Shown: one piece after another, positions 46,782-54,201 of the stretch
Layout: each line of letters begins with the position of its first letter
How positions within the stretch are numbered: position 1 is the stretch's first letter
Source: Dyella sp. AtDHG13
GTDB taxonomy: Bacteria > Pseudomonadota > Gammaproteobacteria > Xanthomonadales > Rhodanobacteraceae
Assembly: GCF_003201105.1 (NCBI RefSeq)
Contig: NZ_QICJ01000013.1
Span: 95,024 to 159,023, forward strand
Length of the DNA stretch: 64,000 nt
Direction: 5' to 3'
Made by a program: the position numbers and the translations under genes
Notes under the pieces: model-generated
What the model was told of the DNA's origin: nothing
What the model saw: only the letters and a program-made list of their open reading frames with translations
The model's database searches: none

Positions 46782-47150
46782 TCACGCATTCTGGGCCTCG
46801 TCTATGTATCGCTTGTGCCTTCCACGGCGCCCATTTTTTGGTGGATGGTTCTTGAACCTGCCACGATTCTTGCGCTCGCGGTCCACTGCGTTGTCAGTGT
46901 TGGACCCGAGGAATAGGTGATCCGGATTCACGCAGAGAGGCGTATCGCACTTGTGGCAGACCTGCATGCCCACAGGGATCGGTCCTTTGTGGAAGGCATA
47001 GAAGAGCCGATGGGCACGAATCATGTTTCGACCATGGATGCCCAACTTCCCATAGCCATCAGGGTCGCGAGCACCTAGCCAAAGCCAGCATCCGCATTCG
47101 GGCACCGGGATGTAGTTCTGCGCTACATAGTCGGTCATGCGTTCGATCAT
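46782..47150 (-). CDS. HNH endonuclease, stand-alone
   Basis: 122 residues. The HNH core is VGMQVCHKCDTPLCVNPDHLFLG with the paired cysteines of the HNH_3 type, preceded by the AP2-like WLGARDPDGYGKLGIHGRNMIRAHRLFYAFHKG. Such small HNH genes in phages are often homing-type nucleases. The basic tail (KNRGRFKNHPPKNGRRGRHKR) suits DNA binding. Confidence 0.88.
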   Translation of the reverse strand: MIERMTDYVAQNYIPVPECGCWLWLGARDPDGYGKLGIHGRNMIRAHRLFYAFHKGPIPVGMQVCHKCDTPLCVNPDHLFLGSNTDNAVDRERKNRGRFKNHPPKNGRRGRHKRYIDEAQNA

Positions 47151-47180
47151 GCTATGCCGCCTCCCTGACGCTGTGCGGGG

Positions 47181-47681
47181 TTAGGCATTGGGCGCCTCGT
47201 AAGGAATCAGCGGTTGTTCGCCGGCGACGTATAGCGGGTGGCGCGGCGCGCCGGCCTTCGTGCATCCAAGGCACAGCACGCGGTTGGCATACGCGTGCAA
47301 TAACTGCAGCGCTGGCCGAGTCACGCTGGCTAGTGGGTTGGCGCCCCAGGCAGCCACTACATCGCGCCCCTTTGCGGCTTCCCTCATATGCATCACGTTG
47401 TTCGGTCCCATGGCAACAACGAGTTCCAATGGGATCTTCTTCGGATCGGTAGCGCGGAAGGCGAACAGGTTCACGACGACAATGCCGCCGTATCCATTGG
47501 CCTTAGCGAAGCCGATACAGCGGCGGATGGTGGGATCATCCTGGCTGGCATCAGCAGTGCTCGGGTTGAGCATGCAGAAGACTAGGGAATCACAGCTGGC
47601 GTCCCATTGGCGGTACAGGATGTAACGGTAGCGACCACAGTCGGAAATGATGGCGTCCGTACGGATGGCGGGGGAGTTCAT
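47181..47681 (-). CDS. DUF1643 family protein
   Basis: 166 residues from ATG 47681. RYRYILYRQWDASCDSLVFCMLNPSTADASQDDPTIRRCIGFAK is the DUF1643 hallmark, with VVVNLFAFRATDPKKI after it. The fold and role are unknown; the family occurs often in phages. A GTG at 47771 that overlaps the upstream stop (GTGA) is an alternative start and would add 30 residues. Confidence 0.8.
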   Translation of the reverse strand: MNSPAIRTDAIISDCGRYRYILYRQWDASCDSLVFCMLNPSTADASQDDPTIRRCIGFAKANGYGGIVVVNLFAFRATDPKKIPLELVVAMGPNNVMHMREAAKGRDVVAAWGANPLASVTRPALQLLHAYANRVLCLGCTKAGAPRHPLYVAGEQPLIPYEAPNA

Positions 47682-47767
47682 GGCAATTGTCCGTGGCGCA
47701 ACCGGGCGGTTGCTTTCCTTAGAATTGCTTTCGAGGGAAAAACTGCCCTGGTTTTGAGGCGCTAGTT

Positions 47768-48049
47768 TCACGACTCAGCCTTCCCGCGCTGGCTGAGCAT
47801 GGCTTGGCGGCAGGCGTTCCAGCCCTCTACATATCCATCACGACGCCAGTCATCGTCATCCATCATTGGCGGATCACAGCACGGAACCGGCAGGGCATCC
47901 GGCACCCTCGCCTCCCAGGAGAGATGGGCGTCTATCTGTGAGCGTATGCGCTGAGCATCGCCGTTTGGCGTGTCATGCGTTCGACCTTCCACACCTTCAC
48001 GATAGGCGCAATCCCAATAGGCATCGATCAGTTTGCTAATCGTCGTCAT
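47768..48049 (-). CDS. Small phage protein of unknown function
   Basis: 93 residues, acidic. The last part DGYVEGWNACRQAMLSQRGK resembles a short helical motif often seen at the C-terminus of small phage early proteins. No domain recognised. Overlaps both neighbours by four bases. Confidence 0.65.
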   Translation of the reverse strand: MTTISKLIDAYWDCAYREGVEGRTHDTPNGDAQRIRSQIDAHLSWEARVPDALPVPCCDPPMMDDDDWRRDGYVEGWNACRQAMLSQRGKAES

Positions 48050-48435
48050 TGTCCAGGCTCCTTGCGTGCTTTGAGCATGGCGTCAGCCCATGCATAGGGC
48101 CACTGCACGCACCATTGCTTTGAATACTCCGCCTCCCATTGAGCAATGGCATCTCTGTTGGCGTCGTAGTAACAATCTCCGCATTCGCGCTGTGCATCTT
48201 GCCAAGTGAAGTAATGGGTAAGTCCGTCGTCACTGACCCAGTCAGACGTTGGTTTTGGTGGCATGTCAGGGGAGAACCAAGCTTGTGGATCGGGGGCATG
48301 TGCCGCGAAGTAATCGCGCAGCGACATGCCACGAAGCGCCATGTATTCGGCATCACTGCATTCGTGTGCTTTGGGATCAACGGGGAACGCTGGGAATCCC
48401 TCGTCATCCCGCAGCCTCTGTTCGCGCGTGGTCAT
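48046..48435 (-). CDS. Phage protein with MSLRDYFAA motif
   Basis: 129 residues. FPAFPVDP, GMSLRDYFAAHA and the C-terminal AWADAMLKARKE also occur, in the same order, in the 75-residue protein at 52770-52997 (GMTLRDYFAAKA, ALADALLKARES), so the two are paralogues. A middle insert with CGDCYYDANRDAIAQWEAEYSKQW is unique to this copy. Function unknown. Confidence 0.7.
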   Translation of the reverse strand: MTTREQRLRDDEGFPAFPVDPKAHECSDAEYMALRGMSLRDYFAAHAPDPQAWFSPDMPPKPTSDWVSDDGLTHYFTWQDAQRECGDCYYDANRDAIAQWEAEYSKQWCVQWPYAWADAMLKARKEPGQ

Positions 48436-48680
48436 GTCACTTCTCCGTTCGTGATGAAGCCGTGCCAATGGCCTGATGCGCTTGCATCGATTGACGGGGA
48501 CAGTGAGAGGTTATCGAAGCTGTCGCCGGACATATTCCACGGCTTCTGAATCCATCCAAAGCATTCATGGAAAGGAACAGCAAGGCGTTGTGTTCTGCAA
48601 TGCGGGCAATCGAAAGACAGGCCAACGCGAACGCCTTTGCTGTCGGCAACCCAATGCGGATCAAGTTCGGTAAGTCTCAT
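48432..48680 (-). CDS. DUF6527-like small protein
   Basis: 82 residues. GVRVGLSFDCPHCRTQRLAVPF followed by W and LSLSPSIDASA and a terminal HWHGFITNGEV matches the pattern of DUF6527, a possible metal-binding beta protein of phages. Function unknown. Confidence 0.6.
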   Translation of the reverse strand: MRLTELDPHWVADSKGVRVGLSFDCPHCRTQRLAVPFHECFGWIQKPWNMSGDSFDNLSLSPSIDASASGHWHGFITNGEVT

Positions 48681-49264
48681 CCCCTTGCCCCCGCTTGCGG
48701 CGCTGCGGCGAGCAATTCCCGGATGGTGTCTGCCACGTCTAGCGGCTCATTATTTCCATCGTCCTCGTACTTGCTTGCCTCATCATCAAGAAAAGGCAAC
48801 GCTCGCTCCATGGCTTGACGCCACCCATCCGGCATCGCCGCGTGCGGCAGGGAGGTGGCGAAGTCTTCCAACATTTCTCGGACACTTGCGCGAACTAAGT
48901 CTGTTTCTTCTACATCATCCGGCCAAAAGTCTTTACCGAAATAAACGGAGCAAGCACGCTCCACATCCGCATCCGTTACCACGCGAGGCGTGCTCGGCTC
49001 GGCTTTCTTTCCGCAGGCGTAGCAGTCATATGGTCCGTTACCCGCTGTGTCGTACACACCGTCCTTTTCGCACGATTTGCATTCATCGCTCGGCGTGGCG
49101 CGGGAGAGGATGGCTTCAAGATCGGCCACGCGGTTCCACAGGTAAAGCCGCTTGGGTACTGGAATGCCAGCGGGCAGATCGAGGAAGCCCATGCACTCCC
49201 GCTTCCACTTCTTTACAAGTTCATCGATCAACTCGCGCGGCACGCTGACGTGTTCGGTGGTCAT
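48677..49264 (-). CDS. Phage protein of unknown function with central CxxC pairs
   Basis: 195 residues. A helical N-terminus (ELIDELVKKWKRECMGFL), a zinc-like centre (CKSCEKDGVYDTAGNGPYDCYACGKK), then an acidic helical part with VVTDADVERACSVYFGKDFWP, and a tail of helices. Reads like an early phage accessory protein. No known domain. Confidence 0.6.
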   Translation of the reverse strand: MTTEHVSVPRELIDELVKKWKRECMGFLDLPAGIPVPKRLYLWNRVADLEAILSRATPSDECKSCEKDGVYDTAGNGPYDCYACGKKAEPSTPRVVTDADVERACSVYFGKDFWPDDVEETDLVRASVREMLEDFATSLPHAAMPDGWRQAMERALPFLDDEASKYEDDGNNEPLDVADTIRELLAAAPQAGARG

Positions 49265-49273
49265 GGCTAGTCC

Positions 49274-49471
49274 TTAGGCAGCTTCGCGCGTGTTTGTAGG
49301 AAGATCAGGGAACGAGCCCCATGACGGCCGCATCTCAGCCCAAACAGCATGGGGAGAGATGGCATTGCGGCGGCAGTATCTGGTGCACTTCCCGTTGATC
49401 CACACCTCGCGCTGATCGGTCGAGGTGTTGTCGTAGACGGTGGCGTCGAACATGTCTGGTGTGCGCTTCAT
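49274..49471 (-). CDS. Small phage protein of unknown function
   Basis: 65 residues: DATVYDNTSTDQREVWINGKCTRYCRRNAISPHAVWAEMRP, then a short tail. No domain recognised. Start overlaps the exonuclease gene stop (ATGA). Confidence 0.55.
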   Translation of the reverse strand: MKRTPDMFDATVYDNTSTDQREVWINGKCTRYCRRNAISPHAVWAEMRPSWGSFPDLPTNTREAA

Positions 49472-50238
49472 GCGGCTTTCCTCGTCATCAGCGCGCCCTC
49501 GTACTCGTCCACCAGGAGCTTGAACTCCCAAAGATCCTGCTCCAGCGCGTTGATGTAGTTGTCATCGCGGGCGAACTCGCGAAGCCAGAGCTGTTTTCCG
49601 GCAGGCTTCAGGGCAGGGCAGTACAGGCCGATATGCCACCACTTGCGACCGGTGAGCCACATGCAGCCTTGCGCCTGGTCGAAGATGTCACTGGCGTCGT
49701 TGTCGATGTGGAACTGGCGCAGGCGCGAGGGATCGACAAAGCATTTGTATTCAGCTCCACCGTCCTCACCGATCAGGCCGTCAGCACTGGCACCGAAGAA
49801 GCCGTCATCAGTCGTGATGAAGCCGGCCTCCTGGACGATGTGCCCCGTCTGCATCTCGTGTTCCATGCGAGCGTCGGCTTCCAGCTCGTGGCCGCGGCGC
49901 ATGGCCCATGTCTCGAAGCCTTCATCCAGAGGCTCGCCGCTGATGCGTTCGACTGCCAGACGGAAGGCGTAGTCCTTGGAGGCCTCAGACCATTCACCAC
50001 AGGGCAGGCCGGCAAGGGCACGCGTGATGATCGACGAACGCGGCACAGACTTATAGCCAGCCTGCTTGGCTGCGTCCTTTTCATGGACTCCGCCGTTCAC
50101 CGCATCGACGAACGCTTGCTGTTGATCCGTGAGACAACCTACGCGGCTGCGCGCCGTGGCGAACATGCTGGCCGTGATACATCCGCTACGGGCCTGTTTC
50201 CACTCAGCTGAACCCTGCACGCACTGAATGATCCTCAT
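49468..50238 (-). CDS. YqaJ/lambda-exonuclease family recombination nuclease
   Basis: 256 residues. PD-(D/E)XK core: QGSAEWKQARSGCITAS at the start, MRRGHELEADARMEHE, DDGFFGASADGLIG with the metal-binding Asp, and GAEYKCFVDPSRLRQ with Glu and Lys. It digests one strand of double-stranded DNA 5' to 3' to give tails for the ERF annealing protein. Both are coupled (ATGA). Confidence 0.92.
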   Translation of the reverse strand: MRIIQCVQGSAEWKQARSGCITASMFATARSRVGCLTDQQQAFVDAVNGGVHEKDAAKQAGYKSVPRSSIITRALAGLPCGEWSEASKDYAFRLAVERISGEPLDEGFETWAMRRGHELEADARMEHEMQTGHIVQEAGFITTDDGFFGASADGLIGEDGGAEYKCFVDPSRLRQFHIDNDASDIFDQAQGCMWLTGRKWWHIGLYCPALKPAGKQLWLREFARDDNYINALEQDLWEFKLLVDEYEGALMTRKAA

Positions 50239-50981
50239 GCCTGTTGCTCCTCATCTACCTGAGTGGGAGCGCTGCGGATGTAGTCAAGACGCGCAGTAAC
50301 AGCCGACTTCAGTCGCGCATACCCGGCATTGTTGCCAGCTTCACGCAAAGCTTGTCCGCCTGACTTCCAGAGATCTTGAAGCTCTTCGGCCGACTGGCAG
50401 TTGTTGGCCTTTTCGATCCATTCCTGGCTATTGTCGAAAGGCGCGCTAGCTCGAAACGCGTCATCGTCCTCGCCGTGGCTGGTCAGATTGAGAAGGGCAC
50501 TTGCGGTGTATCGCTTGCCATAGCTTACGCTGGAGGCGACAGCCTGGACATCCGGCTTGTTGCCCGACTTGTCCGCCGGAAGAATGATCTGCGTGTCCAC
50601 CTTGTGGCCGCTGCGATGAGACAGCACGCCAGTGACGCCGATCCCATTGGAGAAGTCAGTGCGAAATGACAGGGCGAACCCGTATTTCGTCAGGATCGGC
50701 TTGATCGCGGCATTGATGTCCTCCCACAACGCAAAGCGGTAGCGCCCATTGGCATCTCCACGCTCGGTAACACTGGGAAGTTCCGCCTGCATCTGCGCCA
50801 TGTCGGCAGAGAACTCGGCCTCAGCCTTCTTCGCTTCAATGCGCTCATACATCGCCATCAGGCGTTCCATCTTGTCCACGTCCGTGTTCGGATCAGCGGC
50901 GGCGCGCGAGATAACGGCGAGAAGCGTCGTTGTATCCGGCTGCGCCTGGGGCAACTGGTCAACCTTGACTACTGCGTTCAT
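50235..50981 (-). CDS. ERF-family single-strand annealing protein
   Basis: 248 residues. A conserved ERF core lies in EFSADMAQMQAELPSVTERGDANGRYRFALWEDINAAIKPIL, ending with VASSVSYGKRYTASALLNL. It binds single-stranded DNA ends made by the neighbouring exonuclease and anneals them. The acidic C-terminus may recruit host SSB. Upstream lies the permuted tmRNA gene, transcribed from the same strand. Confidence 0.93.
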   Translation of the reverse strand: MNAVVKVDQLPQAQPDTTTLLAVISRAAADPNTDVDKMERLMAMYERIEAKKAEAEFSADMAQMQAELPSVTERGDANGRYRFALWEDINAAIKPILTKYGFALSFRTDFSNGIGVTGVLSHRSGHKVDTQIILPADKSGNKPDVQAVASSVSYGKRYTASALLNLTSHGEDDDAFRASAPFDNSQEWIEKANNCQSAEELQDLWKSGGQALREAGNNAGYARLKSAVTARLDYIRSAPTQVDEEQQA

Positions 50982-51009
50982 CAGAATCTCCGCGCACTAA
51001 CCCGTGCGC

Positions 51010-51290
51010 TGGGTGTTGGAATGAGGTGCCGGTCTTTCCCGGCTGTCAGGAGCATTCGGTGACGAAGGGCTCCGGAACTTCGGATCAGGCTGCGATGGCC
51101 TGGTCGTAGACGTTGTCATTCGCGTCTATAGGTTTTGCGCCGATTACGTCGGTCGCCTCTCGCGCGGTCCACTTCCGATCTTCAGTCCGTCGAAACCAAT
51201 TCAGCCCCGTAGGTGGTGGAGCTGGCCGGAATCGAACCGGCGTCCGAACTGCCTTTCAGTTGCTTCGTACCGCGATAACCCAAATTGCCA
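51010..51290 (-). ncRNA. ssrA: Circularly permuted (two-piece) tmRNA gene
   Basis: On the minus strand the acceptor half comes first: a T-arm GGAC-GCCGG-TTCGATT-CCGGC-CAGCTCC ends in ACCA at 51214. Five bases later (CCTAC, 51213-51209) the 5' half begins: GGGGCTGAATTGGTTTCGACGG from 51208, with the conserved tmRNA D-like loop. GGGGCTG pairs with CAGCTCC, GGACTG with CAGTTC, and ACCGCG with CGCGGT across the halves, as in helices P1 and P2. The tag frame follows a TAGAC resembling the conserved TAGTC. The CDS-free gap 50982-51377 is filled by it. Outer ends are estimates. Confidence 0.88.
51085..51123 (-). other. tmRNA tag reading frame (ANDNVYDQAIAA)
   Basis: From the resume codon GCG at 51123 to TGA at 51087-51085 there are 12 sense codons giving ANDNVYDQAIAA. 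Known tags start A-N-D and end in small hydrophobic residues and Ala-Ala (ALAA, AVAA); this fits a ClpXP degron. A charged Ala would be added before it. Confidence 0.85.
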
Positions 51291-51377
51291 ACGACGACGC
51301 TCTGGGGTGTTAGGTGGCGGCAGGCCGGCCTGTTCAATTCGCCCTTGCTGCCCAGCAAGCGCCTGCCGCCGGTGAAA

Positions 51378-51650
51378 TCAGGCAGCCTGTTCGATGGGCT
51401 GCGGATCGGGCGCGATGCGGATGCCCTTGTTTTCGAGCTTGTTCAGCACGGCGTCGCGGCGGTTCTGGAGGATGTGACGGACCTCCGACTCAGTGAGTCG
51501 GTACTCGGTCACACCGTCATCCGGCACAAGGTTGTCGTCCAGATGCGCAATATCCGAGTCGATCAGATACAGCTGATCGAACAGGGCACGCACTTCGTCC
51601 AGCGCAGCTCGGCCACGGATCGTTGCCGGGGTGACGAGTGGGGCATTCAT
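51378..51650 (-). CDS. Small phage protein of unknown function
   Basis: 90 residues, mostly helical and acidic: a long helix region ALDEVRALFDQLYLIDSDIAHLDDN, then ESEVRHILQNRRDAVLNKLENKG. Could form a coiled coil. No domain recognised. The start overlaps the repeat protein stop by four bases; the tmRNA gene lies just downstream. Confidence 0.65.
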   Translation of the reverse strand: MNAPLVTPATIRGRAALDEVRALFDQLYLIDSDIAHLDDNLVPDDGVTEYRLTESEVRHILQNRRDAVLNKLENKGIRIAPDPQPIEQAA

Positions 51651-52579
51651 GCAACCTCCTTCGGCACACCGTTCTTCAGCGTGTACCAGGTGTCAGGTTT
51701 GATGCCATCACGCCCAGCGATGCCAGCCCACACTGCAACGATGGCGTACTCGTAATCACGTTCGACCAGGAACAGAGCACAACCTTCCTTGCCGCGAGCC
51801 TTTCCGTTTCGGCCCGATGCCGTGGCAGCGCCGTAGTAGCCCGATGCCATGGCAGCGCCGGAGTAGCCCGATGCCATGGCAGCGCCGGAGTCGCCCGATG
51901 CCGTGGCAGCGCCGTAGTCGCCCGATGCCGTGGCAGCGCCGGAGTAGCCCGATGCCATGGCAGCGCCGGAGTAGCCCGATGCCGTGGCAGCGCCGGAGTT
52001 GCCCGATGCCGTGGCAGCGCCGGAGTAGCCCGATGCCATGGCAGCGCCGGAGTCGCCCGATGCCGTGGCAGCGCCGTAGTTGCCCGATGCCGTGGCAGCG
52101 CCGTAGTCGCCCGATGCCGTGGCAGCGCCGGAGTCGCCCGATGCCGTGGCAGCGCCGTAGTTGCCCGATGCCGCAACCGATCCATTCTTCTCGTCGGTGG
52201 TGCATCCAGGAACCACCTTGGCCCGACTCGTCGTGTACTCGATGGCCGCCTTGATAAGTCCGGCGAGATTGATCTCTGCCTTGACCTTAATCTTGGAACT
52301 GGCGATCTTCGAATCATCGTCGTGACGTGAAAGCTCGCCGCTCTGTTCAACGATGGCGAACCGAGAATTGCCTCGGTAATAGCGCAGAACATGCAGCGGA
52401 TACTCACAGGCGTGAAACCCGCTGTTGCAAGCCTTGACCGGGCCATCATGCTTGTATTCCTTTCCCACCTCATACTGGAAACCGCGGCAGGCAAGGTTCG
52501 AGTCGAACCCCTTGTAGGTCGTGACCACAGGCTGATCCTTCGCTTTTACTTCGGTCTTCTTGGCCTTCTTCGTAGTCAC
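51647..52579 (-). CDS. DUF7666-type protein with 13 nonapeptide repeats
   Basis: 310 residues. N-terminal domain (about 1-125) has YKGFDSNLACRGFQYEVGKEY, CNSGFHACEYPLHVLRYY and a DDSKIASSKIKVKAEI segment, as in DUF7666. Residues about 137-254 are 13 tandem copies of a nine-residue unit SG-x-x-GAA-x-A, likely a solenoid or beta-helix. A short C-terminal domain with CALFLVERDYEYAIVAVWAGIAG follows. Function unknown; both ends may be binding modules held apart by the solenoid. Confidence 0.8.
   Translation of the reverse strand: MTTKKAKKTEVKAKDQPVVTTYKGFDSNLACRGFQYEVGKEYKHDGPVKACNSGFHACEYPLHVLRYYRGNSRFAIVEQSGELSRHDDDSKIASSKIKVKAEINLAGLIKAAIEYTTSRAKVVPGCTTDEKNGSVAASGNYGAATASGDSGAATASGDYGAATASGNYGAATASGDSGAAMASGYSGAATASGNSGAATASGYSGAAMASGYSGAATASGDYGAATASGDSGAAMASGYSGAAMASGYYGAATASGRNGKARGKEGCALFLVERDYEYAIVAVWAGIAGRDGIKPDTWYTLKNGVPKEVA
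51813..52163. repeat. Tandem array of thirteen 27-bp units inside the DUF7666-type gene
   Basis: Thirteen contiguous 27-bp units starting every 27 bases from 51813, plus part of a fourteenth. Units differ at only three codon positions: AAC/GAC/TAC (Asn, Asp, Tyr), TAC/TCC (Tyr, Ser) and ACG/ATG (Thr, Met). All other bases are identical, with no synonymous change. Confidence 0.95.
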
Positions 52580-52773
52580 TTGTTCTTCTCCATGTAAGAG
52601 GCGCCTGCCACCACGGCGCCAGGGGTTGCGTTAACCGGGTGCAGGTCCGGCGTGGTGGCAGGCAACTGGTTCAGATCGAATTCGGTGAGGAACAAGCGCT
52701 GACGCTTCAGCAACTCGCTTCGCATCGCGTCGATCTGCGATTCGGAGAGTTCGGAGAGGTGGTGGCAGCTCAT
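52576..52773 (-). CDS. Small phage protein of unknown function
   Basis: 65 residues: an N-terminal helix SELSESQIDAMRSELLKRQRLFL, then a Pro/Ala-rich part. No domain recognised. Overlaps both neighbours by four bases. Confidence 0.55.
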   Translation of the reverse strand: MSCHHLSELSESQIDAMRSELLKRQRLFLTEFDLNQLPATTPDLHPVNATPGAVVAGASYMEKNK

Positions 52774-52997
52774 GATTCGCGCGCCTTGAGCAAGGCGTCG
52801 GCAAGCGCATAGGCAACGGCTGCGATTTGCTCGTCCTTGGCGATGCCCCACGTATCGTTGTGGGCGCAGATTCCCTGCAGCGCCTTCGCCGCAAAGTAAT
52901 CCCGAAGGGTCATTCCACCGGCACCGTTATCACCGCAACCGGGGATGCTGATGGGGAATGCTGGACCGCCATTCTCGTTGGTGTACGGATTGCTCAT
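52770..52997 (-). CDS. Small phage protein with GMTLRDYFAA motif
   Basis: 75 residues: GGPAFPISIPG, GGMTLRDYFAAKALQGICAH and a C-terminal AYALADALLKARES. It is a shorter paralogue of the protein at 48046-48435. This type is very common in phage early regions, but no function is known. Confidence 0.7.
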   Translation of the reverse strand: MSNPYTNENGGPAFPISIPGCGDNGAGGMTLRDYFAAKALQGICAHNDTWGIAKDEQIAAVAYALADALLKARES

Positions 52998-53203
52998 GCC
53001 GCCCTCCCACCATGCGACGTATGGCTCCACAGATGCGCCCGCGCATTGGTCAGCGCCTGGTTCTGCGAAATCCCCTTGCACATCGTCTGCACGGCGATTC
53101 GCTCGGCGCTGGCGATCAGCTCGCGGGAGGCATTGGCGTCACGTCCGTACTTGCGGACCTTTACGCGGACGTCAAATAGATCAGAAGGGTAGATGTAGCT
53201 CAT
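52994..53203 (-). CDS. Small phage protein of unknown function
   Basis: 69 residues, basic: DLFDVRVKVRKYGRDANASRELIASAERIAVQTMCKGISQNQALTNARAHLW looks mostly helical. No domain recognised. Four-base overlaps on both sides. Confidence 0.55.
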   Translation of the reverse strand: MSYIYPSDLFDVRVKVRKYGRDANASRELIASAERIAVQTMCKGISQNQALTNARAHLWSHTSHGGRAA

Positions 53204-53391
53204 GATTCGGCCCCACGATTCGTGTACGTAGCAATCGCTTCTTCCGCATCCAGACCATTCTGGATGGCCTCTAGGCCAACGGAGACCAACTCCGGCGGAT
53301 ATCCGTAGAGTTGATGCTCAATCTCGATGTCGATGCACCGGTTGATGTCGCTTCGCACCATGGCCTTGGCGTAATCTTGAAGAGCGCTCAT
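53200..53391 (-). CDS. Small phage protein of unknown function
   Basis: 63 residues, acidic and helical: YAKAMVRSDINRCIDIEIEHQLYGYPPELVSVGLEAI. No domain recognised. Coupled to both neighbours. Confidence 0.55.
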   Translation of the reverse strand: MSALQDYAKAMVRSDINRCIDIEIEHQLYGYPPELVSVGLEAIQNGLDAEEAIATYTNRGAES

Positions 53392-53636
53392 GCCCGTTCT
53401 CCGGTGGCTTTGGTGATGGCGGCGTCTGCGGCGTCCGCATGACGGATCAATTCCGCTGCGAAGTGACGGATCTCATCCGTCGATCCATGGAAGGAAGCGC
53501 TCAAGCCACATGGTTCTTCCGAGCGGAAGATCAGTGCGATGGAAGCGCCAAGGCCGCCATACAGAGCGTTGATGCCAGCAGTTACGGCGCCAAGCTTGGC
53601 CGCGTCGTAGGTAAACAGGGCAGTCTGTGTATTCAC
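53388..53636 (-). CDS. Small phage protein of unknown function
   Basis: 82 residues from a GTG at 53636, chosen because it overlaps the upstream stop (GTGA). Gly/Ala-rich strand-like centre, then FHGSTDEIRHFAAELIRHADAADAAI, a helix. No domain recognised. Confidence 0.55.
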   Translation of the reverse strand: MNTQTALFTYDAAKLGAVTAGINALYGGLGASIALIFRSEEPCGLSASFHGSTDEIRHFAAELIRHADAADAAITKATGERA

Positions 53637-53974
53637 AAGACCACCTCCATCCAGCGAGCCAAGCGGCCAGACTTGCGAGCCCAAGCGTCGAACTCAGCCG
53701 TCATCGACTCATGAAGGTGTTCGTAGCGATCACGCAGGGCGTCATCGCTACGGGTCTTGTCACGCAGCGGAAGACCATGACCGAGAAACAGGGCGACCAG
53801 TGCATCAAGGTTCTCCGCGGTGCGCGGAGCCTGGATATATTCCGAGACCTCGGTGCGGTTTCCACGCATCTCCTCCAGAGCATCAAGCTCGGCGGCGGCG
53901 CGGTTTTCTGCCTGGTCCTGCACCCGCTGGTACTCGCGGGCGGCTCGTTCGGCGTAGCAGGGAAGGGCGTTCAT
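53633..53974 (-). CDS. First gene of the leftward early operon, unknown function
   Basis: 113 residues, highly helical and charged (REYQRVQDQAENRAAAELDALEEMRG), with coiled-coil character. GTGGAG lies six bases before the ATG. First gene after pL, in the place where lambda has N, but no arginine-rich N-like motif is seen. Confidence 0.6.
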   Translation of the reverse strand: MNALPCYAERAAREYQRVQDQAENRAAAELDALEEMRGNRTEVSEYIQAPRTAENLDALVALFLGHGLPLRDKTRSDDALRDRYEHLHESMTAEFDAWARKSGRLARWMEVVL

Positions 53975-54012
53975 CGCTCACTCCACAGGGCCTGAAGTGG
54001 CCCGATGGAGAA

Positions 54013-54062
54013 AGACTAGCAACGCTAGCTATCCAGTACAATAGCAGTGGTAGCGTGGCTAG
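54013..54062 (-). promoter_or_regulatory. Leftward early promoter pL with two operators
   Basis: On the minus strand: -35 TTGTAC (54041-54036), 17-base spacer, -10 TAGTCT (54018-54013). Operator OL1 CTAGC-AAC-GCTAG (54016-54028) covers the spacer end and the first bases of -10. OL2 GTAGC-GTG-GCTAG (54050-54062) lies upstream of -35. The rest of gap 53975-54201 shows no gene. Confidence 0.75.
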
Positions 54063-54201
54063 CGATACATTCAGTTTGCGTTTATATTTCACAGGGCCGT
54101 CGCAGTTCCTAAAGCTATTCTTGGACCTGCCGATAACGCCAGATGAGTGAAATGTAAGGTGCATTGATTATTTTCTTCTCACCTTGTGCGATCCTAGTGC
54201 C

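Noticed and set aside
51202..51260. tRNA fragment or attachment-site remnant
   Set aside because: The T-arm and CCA alone looked like a broken tRNA, but the adjacent GGGGCTG half, cross-pairing helices and tag frame make it a permuted tmRNA.
51813..52163. CRISPR-like repeat array
   Set aside because: The 27-bp units are contiguous with no spacers, stay in frame and encode a repeat protein; no cas genes are near.
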